Part shown: positions 26,241-34,157 of the stretch, one piece after another
Numbering within the stretch: the first letter of the stretch is position 1
Layout of the letters: every line of letters starts with the position of its first letter
Assembly: GCF_000171235.2 (NCBI RefSeq)
Contig: NZ_ABEA03000015.1
Span: 1 to 46,696, forward strand
Source of the DNA: Geminisphaera colitermitum TAV2
GTDB taxonomy: Bacteria; Verrucomicrobiota; Verrucomicrobiia; Opitutales; Opitutaceae
Direction: 5' to 3'
DNA: 46,696 bases
Notes under the pieces: generated by a model
The model's input: the letters and a program-made list of their open reading frames with translations, nothing else
Told to the model about the DNA's origin: nothing
Database searches by the model: none
Program-made: the position numbers and the translations under genes

Positions 26241-26280
26241 GGAGAAATGTCCGAGTGGGACGGTTGAGTGGCGCGGTCCC
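26241..26280 (+). other. tRNA-Ser 5'-half-like fragment
   Basis: GGAGAAATGTCCGAGTGG is the characteristic acceptor and D-arm start of bacterial tRNA-Ser. It continues with GGTTGAGTGGCGCGGTC, resembling the D-loop and anticodon-stem side. The resemblance ends at the expected anticodon loop, exactly where the rpsT stop codon (opposite strand) begins. No anticodon, variable arm or T-arm follows, so it is not a functional tRNA. It may be a remnant of an old recombination or integration event, or chance. Confidence 0.4.
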
Positions 26281-26541
26281 TTATTTGGCGAACACCGTCT
26301 TGGCGACGTGCGACTTGGCACGGGCGGCGGCGTTTTTGTGCACGACACCTGACTTGGTGGCCTTGTCCATGGCAGAGGCGTAGGCAGCGGCGGCGGCCTT
26401 GGCTGCTTCCTTGTCCTCACCGGCAGAAGCTTTTTCGAACTTCTTGTGCAGGGTTTTGAGGCGGGTTTTGACGGCCTTGTTGCGAGTGGTGAAGCGCGCG
26501 GTTTTACGGGCGGCTTTGATGGCGGATTTGGTGTTGGCCAT
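26281..26541 (-). CDS. rpsT: 30S ribosomal protein S20
   Basis: The 86-residue protein is very basic and reads MANTKSAIKAARKTARFTTRNK, then a long helix, then MDKATKSGVVHKNAAARAKSHVA, all diagnostic of S20, which binds 16S rRNA near the bottom of the small subunit. The length matches the family (84-90). The frame is open 74 codons further upstream, but MANTKSA is the universal start. It appears monocistronic: a possible promoter lies at 26549-26578 and a terminator follows the gene. Confidence 0.97.
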   Translation of the reverse strand: MANTKSAIKAARKTARFTTRNKAVKTRLKTLHKKFEKASAGEDKEAAKAAAAAYASAMDKATKSGVVHKNAAARAKSHVAKTVFAK

Positions 26542-26548
26542 AACGTGT

Positions 26549-26578
26549 TCTATAAATGTAAACCGCAGAGCAATCCAA
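26549..26578 (-). promoter_or_regulatory. Possible sigma70-type promoter of rpsT
   Basis: On the minus strand TTGGAT (26578-26573) and TATAGA (26554-26549) are separated by 18 bases, placing the transcript start a few bases before the ATG. A further TTGACT lies upstream but has no good -10 at 17 bases. The boxes are only partial matches to consensus. Confidence 0.35.
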
Positions 26579-26701
26579 AGCAGGCGAGGTGAGTCAAGGG
26601 TTGTTTCAGAGGATTTTGCAGATGGCACCATTGTTGTGCTGTTGGTTGTTGCGTTGCGCGCTTGCGCCCGGCGCGGGTTTTTGCGGCCATCGGACCCCAA
26701 T

Positions 26702-28048
26702 ATGCGCATCACCGGCCTTGCTCTCGTTCCGCCACCCACCGCCGCCGACCAGCCCAAGGTCACGCCCGAACTGCTGGCCTCTGTCCTCGCCCGCTACTCG
26801 CGCTCCAACGACGGCCTTGCCAATATCCTCTCCAAAGTCGATCTCGCCAACCCCGACGCCTCCATCGACCGCATCCTCAAATTCGTCGATTACGGCCACG
26901 CCTCCATCGGCGGCCTCACCGGTGGCATCGCCATCGCCCTCGATGACGTGTCGATGTGGCTCGCATACAAAATCTTTGAAATTGCCCAGATGGCCGACGG
27001 CCAGGAGTCGTCCACCCGCTACATAACCCTTGCCCCGTCCAGCCTTCCCGATCCCGCCGACATTGGCATCCCCGCCGATCTGGCCGCGCGTTGGACGGAA
27101 GTGATGGCTCGCGCCTTCGCCACCTACCAAGCCGAATATGCCCGGCTCGATGCCCTTGGGGAGAGCGAACCTCACCGCGTCCGCATCCCCGCCGGGGCCA
27201 AGCCCGCCGTCGTCACCCGCATCCGCAAAAACTACGCGCTCGACCGCGCCCGCTATTTTATTCCCTTTGCCACGCGCACCAACCTTGCCCTTGTGCAAAC
27301 CTCGCGCATGTGGGCTCAGACCGTCAAAACCCTCGCGTCGCTCCCGCAACCCGAAGCCCGTGCCGCCGCCGATCTGCTCCGCGCCGAACTGGTGAAACAA
27401 TCCCCGCGCCTCACCCGCCACAGCACCGCCGACGCCTCGCACGAAGCGCAGGCCGCCCAAGAACTCGCCATCTCCTGCCGACTCGGCCTCGCCCGCCTGA
27501 TGACCGCGCCACTGGCCGACCAGACGTGGGTCCACGTTGACCGCGCCGCCGCGCCCTTTCTCGCCGAGGAGCAATCCATCGCCGACGCCCTTCGCCACCG
27601 CGCCAACCGCTACGGTGCGCAAGGCACCGCGACCCGCCGCATGCGTGTCACCTTTGCCTGGAACAACCTTGCCATCGCCGAACTCCGCGACCTCAACCGC
27701 CATCGCACCGGTTGCCGTTACACGCCGCTCATCCAAGCCGGCTTTTATCTCCCGCCTGAGATTCGCCATGCTGACCACCAGCGCCTTCTCGACGACCAGG
27801 CCGCGCTCACCCGCGAACTCCTCCAACGCGGTTCCCCGGCCTACACCTACTCGCTGCTCCTTGGCGCGCAGACGCCCTTCGAGCACGGCACCCATGCCGA
27901 CAAATTTATTTACGAAGCCGAATTGCGCACCGGCATGGGCGCGCACTTCCGCTATGCCGAGCACCTGAGCGCGGCCCTGCGCGGCTTTTTCGAGCAAGTG
28001 CCCGAAGCGCGCGATTGGGTCGTGGAAGGCACTGCCGAACCCGAGTAG
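26702..28048 (+). CDS. Tandem ThyX-like (FAD-dependent thymidylate synthase superfamily) protein
   Basis: The 448-residue protein has two ThyX-like halves. The first has VDYGHASIGG, DDVSMWLAYKI and ADGQESSTRYI, which aligns with the RHRxxxxxExSxRY signature but with IAQ in place of RHR. The second has LNRHRTGCRYTPL, keeping RHR but lacking the ExSxRY, and YTYSLLLGAQTPFEHG later. ThyX is normally a homotetramer whose active site is built at subunit interfaces and makes dTMP with FAD and methylene-THF. A fused pseudo-dimer with complementary half-sites is one reading; a related but different reaction is another. ATG 26702 is chosen because the pattern starts soon after, although the frame is open from 26399. 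Confidence 0.75.
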   Translation: MRITGLALVPPPTAADQPKVTPELLASVLARYSRSNDGLANILSKVDLANPDASIDRILKFVDYGHASIGGLTGGIAIALDDVSMWLAYKIFEIAQMADGQESSTRYITLAPSSLPDPADIGIPADLAARWTEVMARAFATYQAEYARLDALGESEPHRVRIPAGAKPAVVTRIRKNYALDRARYFIPFATRTNLALVQTSRMWAQTVKTLASLPQPEARAAADLLRAELVKQSPRLTRHSTADASHEAQAAQELAISCRLGLARLMTAPLADQTWVHVDRAAAPFLAEEQSIADALRHRANRYGAQGTATRRMRVTFAWNNLAIAELRDLNRHRTGCRYTPLIQAGFYLPPEIRHADHQRLLDDQAALTRELLQRGSPAYTYSLLLGAQTPFEHGTHADKFIYEAELRTGMGAHFRYAEHLSAALRGFFEQVPEARDWVVEGTAEPE

Positions 28049-28148
28049 ACCTTGTATCTGGTCGGAACCTTGCGAATTGGCAGCGGTCGATTTCCCTTCA
28101 ACCCTGCTGCCAACTCATATCGGACGCAGTTTTATCGATAAACGACTT
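28049..28148. promoter_or_regulatory. Leader of htrA with a hairpin and a 12-base palindrome
   Basis: TTGGCAGC (28077-28084) pairs with GCTGCCAA (28106-28113) around a 21-base loop, possibly ending the thyX-like transcript. TTTATCGATAAA (28131-28142) is a perfect palindrome only six bases before the htrA ATG and could be an operator overlapping the ribosome site. Confidence 0.4.
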
Positions 28149-29576
28149 ATGAAAATCCGAAACATCCTGACTCTCCTCACCGCCGCCCTTGCCGGTGCCA
28201 CGCTCACTCTGGCCGTCATGGCCAAGGACGCCGCCTCCTCCAGCCCCCCCCCTCCCCCCCAGCTAAAAATAGACACCACTCCTCTCGCCAAAAACATCGG
28301 CGGAGTTGTTACCAGTTACGCCGACGTCCTCGACACCGCGCAAAAAGCCGTCGTTTCCGTCTATCCCTCCAAAACCGTCCGCTACACCCTGCACCCCTTC
28401 TATCGGCAACTCTTTGGCCGCAACGCGCCCGAAGACCGTGAAGAAAAACAACAAACCGGCATTGGCTCCGGCGTCGTTGTTTCGTCCGACGGCTACATCC
28501 TGACCAACAACCACGTCATTGACGGAGCCGACGAACTCAAAGTCGCCTTTGCCGACGGACGCGAATTCACCGCCAAACTCATTGGCACCGATCCCAAGAC
28601 CGAAGTTGCCGTCATCAAAATCGACGCCACCGACCTGCCCGCCATCACCCTGGCCGACAGCGACAAAATCCGCGTTGGCGACATCGCCTTCGCCATTGGC
28701 AACCCCCTTGGCGTCGGCCAGACCGTCACCCAAGGCATCATCTCTGCCACCGGACGCACCGTTGGCATCCTTGCCAGTGAAGGCGGCTACGAAAATTTCA
28801 TCCAGACCGACGCCTCCATCAACCCCGGCAACTCCGGCGGCGCGCTCGTTGACGCCCAAGGCCGCCTCGTTGGCCTCAACACCGCCATCGTCACTCCAAC
28901 CCGGGGCAACATTGGCCTCGGCTTTGCCGTCCCCGCCAACCTCGCCGCCGGCATCATGCGCAGCCTCATTGAAACCGGCACCGTGCAACGCGGCTACCTC
29001 GGCGTTGCCGGCGAAGAACTCACCGACGAACTCGCCACCTCCCTCGATCTCAAAAAAGGCACCCGGGGCGTTATCGTGAACGACCTCCCCGCCGACGGTC
29101 CCGCGGGCAAGGCCGGTCTGCGTCGCAACGACATCATCACGGCCATTGACCAAAAAAACATCACTGTCTGGACCGACCTGCGCCTTCACATCAGTTCCCT
29201 TCCCCCCGGCACCGAAGTCACTCTCAAATACCTGCGCGACGGCAAAGAGCGCACTGCCAAGATCAAGCTCGGCTCCCTTGACGAAGCGGCTGGCGATGAA
29301 CTCCTTCCCGGCGTCCGTGGCGAGCCGCTGGGAGACAAAGACCGCAGCCGTCGCTTTAGTCAGGGCGATAGGGGACTCACCGGCGTCATCGTCATCGAAG
29401 TTGCGGACAACTCCCCCTACGCCGGACGCATCCCCGAAGGACTCGTGATTGTGGAGATCAACGGTAAGTCCGTCACCGATACCGCCTCTGCCAAGGCCGC
29501 CCTCCGCAAAGGGCAGAACCAGTTCCTTGTGTATTTCCGCAATAACTACCAACGCCTCATCGTGTCGGTGAAATAA
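28149..29576 (+). CDS. HtrA/Deg-family periplasmic serine protease with two PDZ domains
   Basis: This 475-residue envelope protease-chaperone has an N-terminal signal or anchor helix (ILTLLTAALAGATLTLAV), a PPPPP stretch from C9-T-C7, then a trypsin-like domain. Catalytic His122 is in TNNHVID and Ser229 in DASINPGNSGGALVD. The position of the usual Asp in DPKxDxAV is Glu here (E152 in DPKTEVAVIKID). PDZ1 covers about residues 295-380 (GYLGVAGEEL, GTRGVIVNDL) and PDZ2 about 400-475 (TGVIVIEVADNSPYAG). Deg proteases degrade or refold misfolded envelope proteins. ATG 28149 fits the signal peptide; an earlier in-frame ATG at 28077 lies in the leader hairpin and is unlikely. Confidence 0.93.
   Translation: MKIRNILTLLTAALAGATLTLAVMAKDAASSSPPPPPQLKIDTTPLAKNIGGVVTSYADVLDTAQKAVVSVYPSKTVRYTLHPFYRQLFGRNAPEDREEKQQTGIGSGVVVSSDGYILTNNHVIDGADELKVAFADGREFTAKLIGTDPKTEVAVIKIDATDLPAITLADSDKIRVGDIAFAIGNPLGVGQTVTQGIISATGRTVGILASEGGYENFIQTDASINPGNSGGALVDAQGRLVGLNTAIVTPTRGNIGLGFAVPANLAAGIMRSLIETGTVQRGYLGVAGEELTDELATSLDLKKGTRGVIVNDLPADGPAGKAGLRRNDIITAIDQKNITVWTDLRLHISSLPPGTEVTLKYLRDGKERTAKIKLGSLDEAAGDELLPGVRGEPLGDKDRSRRFSQGDRGLTGVIVIEVADNSPYAGRIPEGLVIVEINGKSVTDTASAKAALRKGQNQFLVYFRNNYQRLIVSVK
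28244..28260 (+). repeat. C9-T-C7 tract at the htrA N-terminus
   Basis: C9 and C7 separated by one T encode PPPPP shortly after the signal helix. The gene is in frame. It is the shortest tract of the set and, with the C14 at 14231, one of two with C on the plus strand. Confidence 0.9.
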
Positions 29577-29580
29577 ACAG

Positions 29581-29608
29581 GGAGGCGGCGGTCGAAAACC
29601 GCCGCTCC
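29581..29608. repeat. Small hairpin repeat after htrA
   Basis: GCGGCGGT-CGAAA-ACCGCCGC (29585-29605) with flanking GGA/TCC lies seven bases after the htrA stop. It resembles the outer palindrome of the 5376-5594 cluster (CGGCGGTTGAAAGCCGCCGCTCC-like, shown here only in part). It may end or protect the htrA transcript. Confidence 0.8.
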
Positions 29609-29729
29609 GTTGACTCCAGTCTGGAAAACCAGTGCGTGGGGCACTTCGCTCGCGTCCATGTGCGCTCGCAGATCGTCTTCGTTTGGCAAAAGCTCTCGCT
29701 CCTCGCGTTCCAGACGCGGCGGAGGTGGC

Positions 29730-30662
29730 GTGTGGCAGCGGTTGATTCGCCGGACGAAACTCGGCGGCTGGGTGACGCTTGCCCTCGGCGTGACGCTGGG
29801 CGTGTGGTTTGCCTTCCAACCTCCGGCCCGACAGCAGGAAGTCACGCGGCTGGCGCGCAACACCTTTGACCGCCAGAAAAAGATCAACCTTTTCCAATTC
29901 GCGGGCGACCTCTGGCGGCTCTATTATGGACAGGATTTTGTTGCGATCACGACCGCTGCACCGGGCGACCACACGTTCATCTACGGCGGCGTGCCGCGTT
30001 CGCCGGGGATCGATCATCAACTGCGCACGTTGACCAACACCGCCTATGTCGTCGGCTACTCGGATGTGCTGGGCAATCCCGTGTGGGCGGCCTATCGCAT
30101 GAGCGACATCTCGCCTCTGCCCGAGCCTGCGGCGCGTCCCGAAACCTTCGATGTGGACGCCCGCACCATCGCCCGCATCACACCCGGCGACTACACCGGG
30201 AGCGGTTACGACCGGGGGCATCTCGCGCCCAATTACGCCATCGCCACGCGCTACGGTGAGAAGGCGCAGCGGGAGACGTTTTTGATGAGCAACATCATCC
30301 CGCAACGTCACTCGCTCAATGCGGGATTGTGGAAGCAGCTCGAAATGAAAATCGCCGTCAACTATCCCGCCCGTTTTGGCGAGGTATGGGTGCTGGCGGG
30401 CCCGGTTTTTGGCCCGAAACCAAAGACGCTGCGCGGCGGCGTGGCAGTGCCCGAGGCGTGCTACATGATCGTGCTCGACGAGAGCGACGGACGCCTGCGC
30501 TGCCAGGCGTTTATCTTCCCGCAAAACGCGGAGGGCGACATGGGGCGTTATCTCGTGACGATCGACGAGATCGAGCAGCGCACGGGACTGGATTTCCTGC
30601 ACGAACTGCCTGGCGAGGCCGAGGCCCTGCTCGAATCGCGTCGCGCCGACAGCGTGTGGTAA
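29730..30662 (+). CDS. DNA/RNA non-specific endonuclease (NUC/NucA family), membrane-anchored
   Basis: From GTG 29730 the protein has 310 residues. A transmembrane or signal-anchor helix lies at about 11-28 (LGGWVTLALGVTLGVWFAF). The catalytic domain has the DRGH motif (161-164; His164 is the general base) in YDRGHLAPNYA, SNIIPQ (187-192) and the metal-binding Asn in LNAGLWKQLE. This beta-beta-alpha-Me family cuts DNA and RNA with Mg2+ and is usually secreted or exported, for nutrition or defence. GTG 29730 has GGAGG four bases ahead, a short spacing. An ATG at 29610 also keeps the frame but would give an Arg/Ser-rich extension. It converges with the polysaccharide locus, 16 bases away. Confidence 0.85.
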   Translation: MWQRLIRRTKLGGWVTLALGVTLGVWFAFQPPARQQEVTRLARNTFDRQKKINLFQFAGDLWRLYYGQDFVAITTAAPGDHTFIYGGVPRSPGIDHQLRTLTNTAYVVGYSDVLGNPVWAAYRMSDISPLPEPAARPETFDVDARTIARITPGDYTGSGYDRGHLAPNYAIATRYGEKAQRETFLMSNIIPQRHSLNAGLWKQLEMKIAVNYPARFGEVWVLAGPVFGPKPKTLRGGVAVPEACYMIVLDESDGRLRCQAFIFPQNAEGDMGRYLVTIDEIEQRTGLDFLHELPGEAEALLESRRADSVW

Positions 30663-30678
30663 CGGTCGCCGCCAATGT

Positions 30679-32052
30679 TTACCGTCCGCCCTTGCCGGCG
30701 AGCATGACGTGCACGGTTTTGAGGACGATGGCCGCGTCGAGCAGGAAGGAAAAATGGCGGATGTAGTAGAGATCGTATTCGAGCTTGCGCAGGGTGTCGT
30801 CGATGCCGGCGCCGTAGGGATAATTGATTTGCGCCCAGCCGGTGATGCCGGGGCGGACGAGGTGGCGGAAATGGTAGCACGCGATGCGGCGCTCATAGTC
30901 GGCCACGAGCACGTCCCACTCGGCGCGCGGCCCGATCATGCTCATGTCGCCTTTGAGCACGTTCCACAGTTGCGGAAGCTCGTCGAGGCGGCTGGCGCGC
31001 AGGAACCTGCCCAGACGGGTGATGCGGCTGTCGTTCTTCACGGTGTAGTTGCCGCCGCCGCCCGGCGAACTGGCGCCCTCCGGGGCGGGACGCATGGTGC
31101 GCAATTTGTAGAGCGTGAAGGGCACGCGATTGCGGCCAATGCGTAGTTGTTTGAAAAATACAGAACCGCCGTCCTCCCACTTGATGGCGATGGCGGCGGC
31201 CGCGATGAAGGGCGCGCCGAGGACGAGCACAAACAAAGAGAGGGCGATGTCGCTGAGGCGCTTGAGGTGGTTGAACACCGGAACGCGCGCCATCTTGAAT
31301 CCCTCCTGAAAAAGCCAGGTGAGATTGAGCCGGTAGAGGGGAATCTTGCGCCAGTAAAGCTGATGAAAAAGCTCCAGCGTGTAGGTCGGCACGCCCTCAA
31401 AATAGAGTTCCTCCAGGCGACGCGACACGTCGGGCGGGAGGGAGCGGCCGGTCTCGCGCAGGACAACGGCTTCGACACCGAGGCGTCCGGAGGTGATGTC
31501 CTCGATGAGGTCGCCAAGGAGCGGGCGTCCGTCGTCGGGTCCGTCGTCGGGTCCAAGCCGGGCGTAGCGGATTTCGCGGTCGAGTTGCAGCCGCGTGGCT
31601 TCCACGGAGAACACGTCGGCGTCGGCTCCGGCGTAGATGACGAGGCGCTTGGCGCGGCGGCGCTGGAGTTTGAGATGGAGAAGCCGGCGGGTGAGGAGCG
31701 TGGCCGGGGCGATGATAAGAAACGAGAGCCCGACGACGGCGCGGCTTTGCTGCAACGGATAGCCGGCGGGCACGAAGACGAAGGTGATGAGAAGCAGCGC
31801 GATGGTGGCGGCGAAGCAGGCAAGGATGTGCTGGCTGAGGTAGTCGGCGGAAAGAAAATCGGTGCGGGAATTGTATCCGTCGATCAGATGCAGCGCGGCA
31901 AGCAGCAGCAGGAACGGCACGAGCAGGGGCCAGAGCAGGGGCGTTTGCCACGAGGTGATGCCACGCAGGATGGCCACGAAGTTGATGAGAACAAACACGG
32001 AGAGCAGGTCGCCGAAAATCAGCGCGGTCGTGAAGGGTCGTAGGGCTTTCAT
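30679..32052 (-). CDS. Polyprenyl-phosphate sugar-1-phosphate transferase (initiating enzyme)
   Basis: This 457-residue transferase is of the WbaP/WcaJ type. Five N-terminal membrane helices (about residues 8-130) and a CoA-binding-like middle domain precede the bacterial sugar-transferase domain. That domain shows KRLSDIALSLFVLVLGAPF, FFKQLRIGRN, LYKLRTM, SRLDELPQLWNVLKGDMSMIGPRAE and RPGITGWAQI. It loads the first sugar phosphate onto undecaprenyl phosphate and so starts repeat-unit synthesis at the inner membrane. It is the last gene in the transcription direction of the locus. ATG 32052 matches the start of the membrane domain; the frame is open further upstream without homology. Confidence 0.93.
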   Translation of the reverse strand: MKALRPFTTALIFGDLLSVFVLINFVAILRGITSWQTPLLWPLLVPFLLLLAALHLIDGYNSRTDFLSADYLSQHILACFAATIALLLITFVFVPAGYPLQQSRAVVGLSFLIIAPATLLTRRLLHLKLQRRRAKRLVIYAGADADVFSVEATRLQLDREIRYARLGPDDGPDDGRPLLGDLIEDITSGRLGVEAVVLRETGRSLPPDVSRRLEELYFEGVPTYTLELFHQLYWRKIPLYRLNLTWLFQEGFKMARVPVFNHLKRLSDIALSLFVLVLGAPFIAAAAIAIKWEDGGSVFFKQLRIGRNRVPFTLYKLRTMRPAPEGASSPGGGGNYTVKNDSRITRLGRFLRASRLDELPQLWNVLKGDMSMIGPRAEWDVLVADYERRIACYHFRHLVRPGITGWAQINYPYGAGIDDTLRKLEYDLYYIRHFSFLLDAAIVLKTVHVMLAGKGGR

Positions 32053-32072
32053 GGTGAAAGTGGCGTGAAGGG

Positions 32073-33272
32073 TTAACGCAGTGCTTTTCCCCAGGCATCG
32101 AGTGCATGCGGGAAGGCGTGGGCGCGGGCAAAGGCGAGGGCGGAGCGGGCGGCGGTGTCGCAGGCAGCGGGAGCGAGTGGCGTGTCGATCCAGCGGCGGA
32201 GCGCCCGGACGAAGGCGGCGGTGTCGTGAGGCGGGGCGGCGAGGCCGAGTTGGTTGCGCTCGACAAGCCGGGTGAGTTCGCAACCGGCATGGCCGGCAAA
32301 AAGCACGGGGCGGCCAACGGCGGCGATACCGTAGAGCTTGCTGGGAAAGACGAGGTGTTCGCAGCCTTCGCGCAGCGTCACCCAATGGGCGTCGGCGGCG
32401 GCCAGTGAGACGGCGAGGTGCTGGCGCGGTTCGTGCGGGCGAAAGACGACGTTCTTCAGACCGCGGGCGGCGACGGTGCGTTGCAGCCAGGATTTGCGTG
32501 CGCCTTCACCGACGAAAATGAATCCGAAGCGCGGGTCGTCACGAAGCGTAGCGGCAACGTTGATACAGGGAGTGAAGTCATGCACGCGACCGAGGTTGCC
32601 GGAGTAGGCGACGATGAAGCGGGGGCCGTTGGTCTGGTCGTCGAGTGCCCAACGTGCACGCACGGCGGCTATGTCTTCGGGCGGCGGAGGGGTGAGCCCG
32701 GCGGGGGCCCAGTTGGGGATGATGGTGAGGCGGCCGGGCGGCACGCCGCGGGCACGAAGGAGCGCGGCCATGTCCTCGCCGAGTGTCACGCAGCGGGCGG
32801 CGTCGCGCCATGCGCGGTCGCGGCGCGGGCGAAGCAGGGAGACGAGCGGGAGCGCGGGCCAGCCGGGACCGGCGGCGGAGAGGAGTTCGGGGTAGATGTC
32901 CTGCGTCCAGTGGATGAGCCGGGCTCCGCGCGCGTGGCAGGCCTGCGCAGCGGTCACGCCGATGAGCGGCGGATCGGTGAGCGCAACGACGGTGTCGGAG
33001 GGCGTCAGCATGGCGTGCAATTGACGGAGCGCGGCGGCGCGAAAGGCGCGGAACTCCAGGACGCGCATAAAGCCGCGGCGGCGGGAAGGCGTACCGATGC
33101 GGTGAATACGAACATTGTTGCGTGTTTCGTTTTCCGGCAGCGAGGCGTCGTGGCGCGAGGCGACGACGGCGATGGCGTGCCCGCGTGCGGCCAGGCCTTC
33201 GGCAAGGTCGGTGAGGAGTTGCCCGGTGGCCGTCGTGGACGGGTGGTAGAACCGGTTGAGGAAAACGATCAT
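32073..33272 (-). CDS. Glycosyltransferase, GT4-like (WbuB type)
   Basis: The 399-residue GT-B glycosyltransferase opens MIVFLNRFYHPSTTATGQLLTDLAEGLAARGH. It contains HWTQDIYPELLSAAG, IIPNWAP, AYSGNLGRVHDF and the C-terminal EHLVFPSKLYGIAAVGRPVLFAG, the nucleotide-sugar-binding region. The N-terminus and IHWTQDIYPE segment resemble WbuB-type N-acetylfucosaminyl transferases. The donor and acceptor cannot be told. It lies six bases downstream of the GT2 gene and 20 upstream of the initiating transferase, within one operon. Confidence 0.88.
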   Translation of the reverse strand: MIVFLNRFYHPSTTATGQLLTDLAEGLAARGHAIAVVASRHDASLPENETRNNVRIHRIGTPSRRRGFMRVLEFRAFRAAALRQLHAMLTPSDTVVALTDPPLIGVTAAQACHARGARLIHWTQDIYPELLSAAGPGWPALPLVSLLRPRRDRAWRDAARCVTLGEDMAALLRARGVPPGRLTIIPNWAPAGLTPPPPEDIAAVRARWALDDQTNGPRFIVAYSGNLGRVHDFTPCINVAATLRDDPRFGFIFVGEGARKSWLQRTVAARGLKNVVFRPHEPRQHLAVSLAAADAHWVTLREGCEHLVFPSKLYGIAAVGRPVLFAGHAGCELTRLVERNQLGLAAPPHDTAAFVRALRRWIDTPLAPAACDTAARSALAFARAHAFPHALDAWGKALR

Positions 33273-33278
33273 GAGTGG

Positions 33279-34100
33279 CTAACTGATTTTGCGCAGGCGG
33301 CGGAGTTCGCGGGCGGATTCGCGTTCGTAGCCGGCGAGGAGGCGGCAGTAGGCGAGGCCGGGGGAGCCATCGAGAAAGCCTCGGCGAAGCAGATACTGGT
33401 AAATGAAGCGGATGGCGCCGCGTGCGGGAAGGCGGTAACTCAACTCTTTGAGCGCGCGGCGGCGTGCGAGGGCGTCGCGCGAGAGGAGGGCGCGCAGCAA
33501 CTGGCGGGGCGGGCGGCAGGTGGCGGCGGCGTGGGCTGCTTCGGAACGGGCGTAGCGGGCGAGTTTTTGCGCAATGGTCTCCTCTGATTCGGAGGAAAGG
33601 TTATGATGGTAGTTTTCCCGGAGCCTGCCCATGCGCATGTCGGGCGCTTCACGCTGGCCGTGGCCGGCCTGAACAAAGCGGAAGCGTTTCCGGTGGATGA
33701 GGCGGGCCTGCCAGGCGGGATAGTCGGTGCAGTGCGGTATCCAGCGTCCGCGAAAAATCATGCGCGGTGCGATGTAATAGCCGTCGATGAGTTGGAGGTC
33801 GTCGGTGGCGAGGCGGACGCGGATTTCGTCGAGCAGGGCGGGCGTGAAGGTTTCGTCGGCGTCGAGGTGAAAGACCCAGTCGTGCCGGAAGTCGATTGTA
33901 TCGGAAGCGTGGTTACGCTGTTGGGCGAAGTTGTGGAAGGGGTTGACGAAGACACGGGCCCCGGCAGCGCGCGCGATGTCGGCGGTGCGGTCGGTCGAGC
34001 CGGAGTCGAGCACGACGATGTCATCGCACCCGGCAATGCTGGCGAGGCACGCGGGCAGGTTGCGTTCTTCGTTGAGGGTGAGGATGACGGTGGAAAACAT
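33279..34100 (-). CDS. Glycosyltransferase family 2 (WaaE/KdtX-like)
   Basis: The 273-residue GT-A enzyme has FSTVILTLNEERNLPACLASI, VVLDSGSTDRTADIA and FHLDADETFTPAL, containing the DxD metal site, and WQARLIHRKRFRF. This is the profile of LPS-core WaaE-type beta-glucosyltransferases and related polysaccharide enzymes. It lacks membrane helices. A C14 tract of the coding strand lies 18 bases before its ATG, with GAAGCGCAGCG between them as a weak ribosome site, so the tract may influence translation. Confidence 0.9.
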   Translation of the reverse strand: MFSTVILTLNEERNLPACLASIAGCDDIVVLDSGSTDRTADIARAAGARVFVNPFHNFAQQRNHASDTIDFRHDWVFHLDADETFTPALLDEIRVRLATDDLQLIDGYYIAPRMIFRGRWIPHCTDYPAWQARLIHRKRFRFVQAGHGQREAPDMRMGRLRENYHHNLSSESEETIAQKLARYARSEAAHAAATCRPPRQLLRALLSRDALARRRALKELSYRLPARGAIRFIYQYLLRRGFLDGSPGLAYCRLLAGYERESARELRRLRKIS

Positions 34101-34117
34101 GGACTGCGCTGCGCTTC

Positions 34118-34131
34118 GGGGGGGGGGGGGG
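34118..34131. repeat. G14 tract in the short gap before the GT2 gene
   Basis: The tract fills most of the 42-base gap between the ligase-like gene's stop and the GT2 start codon, 18 bases ahead of the ATG. Length changes here cannot shift frame but would alter translational coupling or ribosome access. Confidence 0.95.
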
Positions 34132-34140
34132 AGGGGAGGC

Positions 34141-34157
34141 GTTCAGGGTTTGGAGTT
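34141..34157. repeat. 17-base 3'-end repeat, copy 1
   Basis: GTTCAGGGTTTGGAGTT occurs here and identically at 37325-37341. In both places it encodes the same C-terminal Asn-Ser-Lys-Pro and the TGA stop of a minus-strand gene. A related shorter copy ends the gene at 38505. Confidence 0.9.

Noticed and set aside
26241-26330. Complete tRNA-Ser gene
   Set aside because: Only the 5' half resembles a tRNA. There is no anticodon loop, variable arm or GGTTCGAATCC-like T-arm, and the rpsT coding sequence follows at once.
28263-30896. 877-codon minus-strand ORF opposite htrA and the nuclease
   Set aside because: It is long but low in complexity and has no recognisable domain. Both genes on the other strand have full catalytic motifs.
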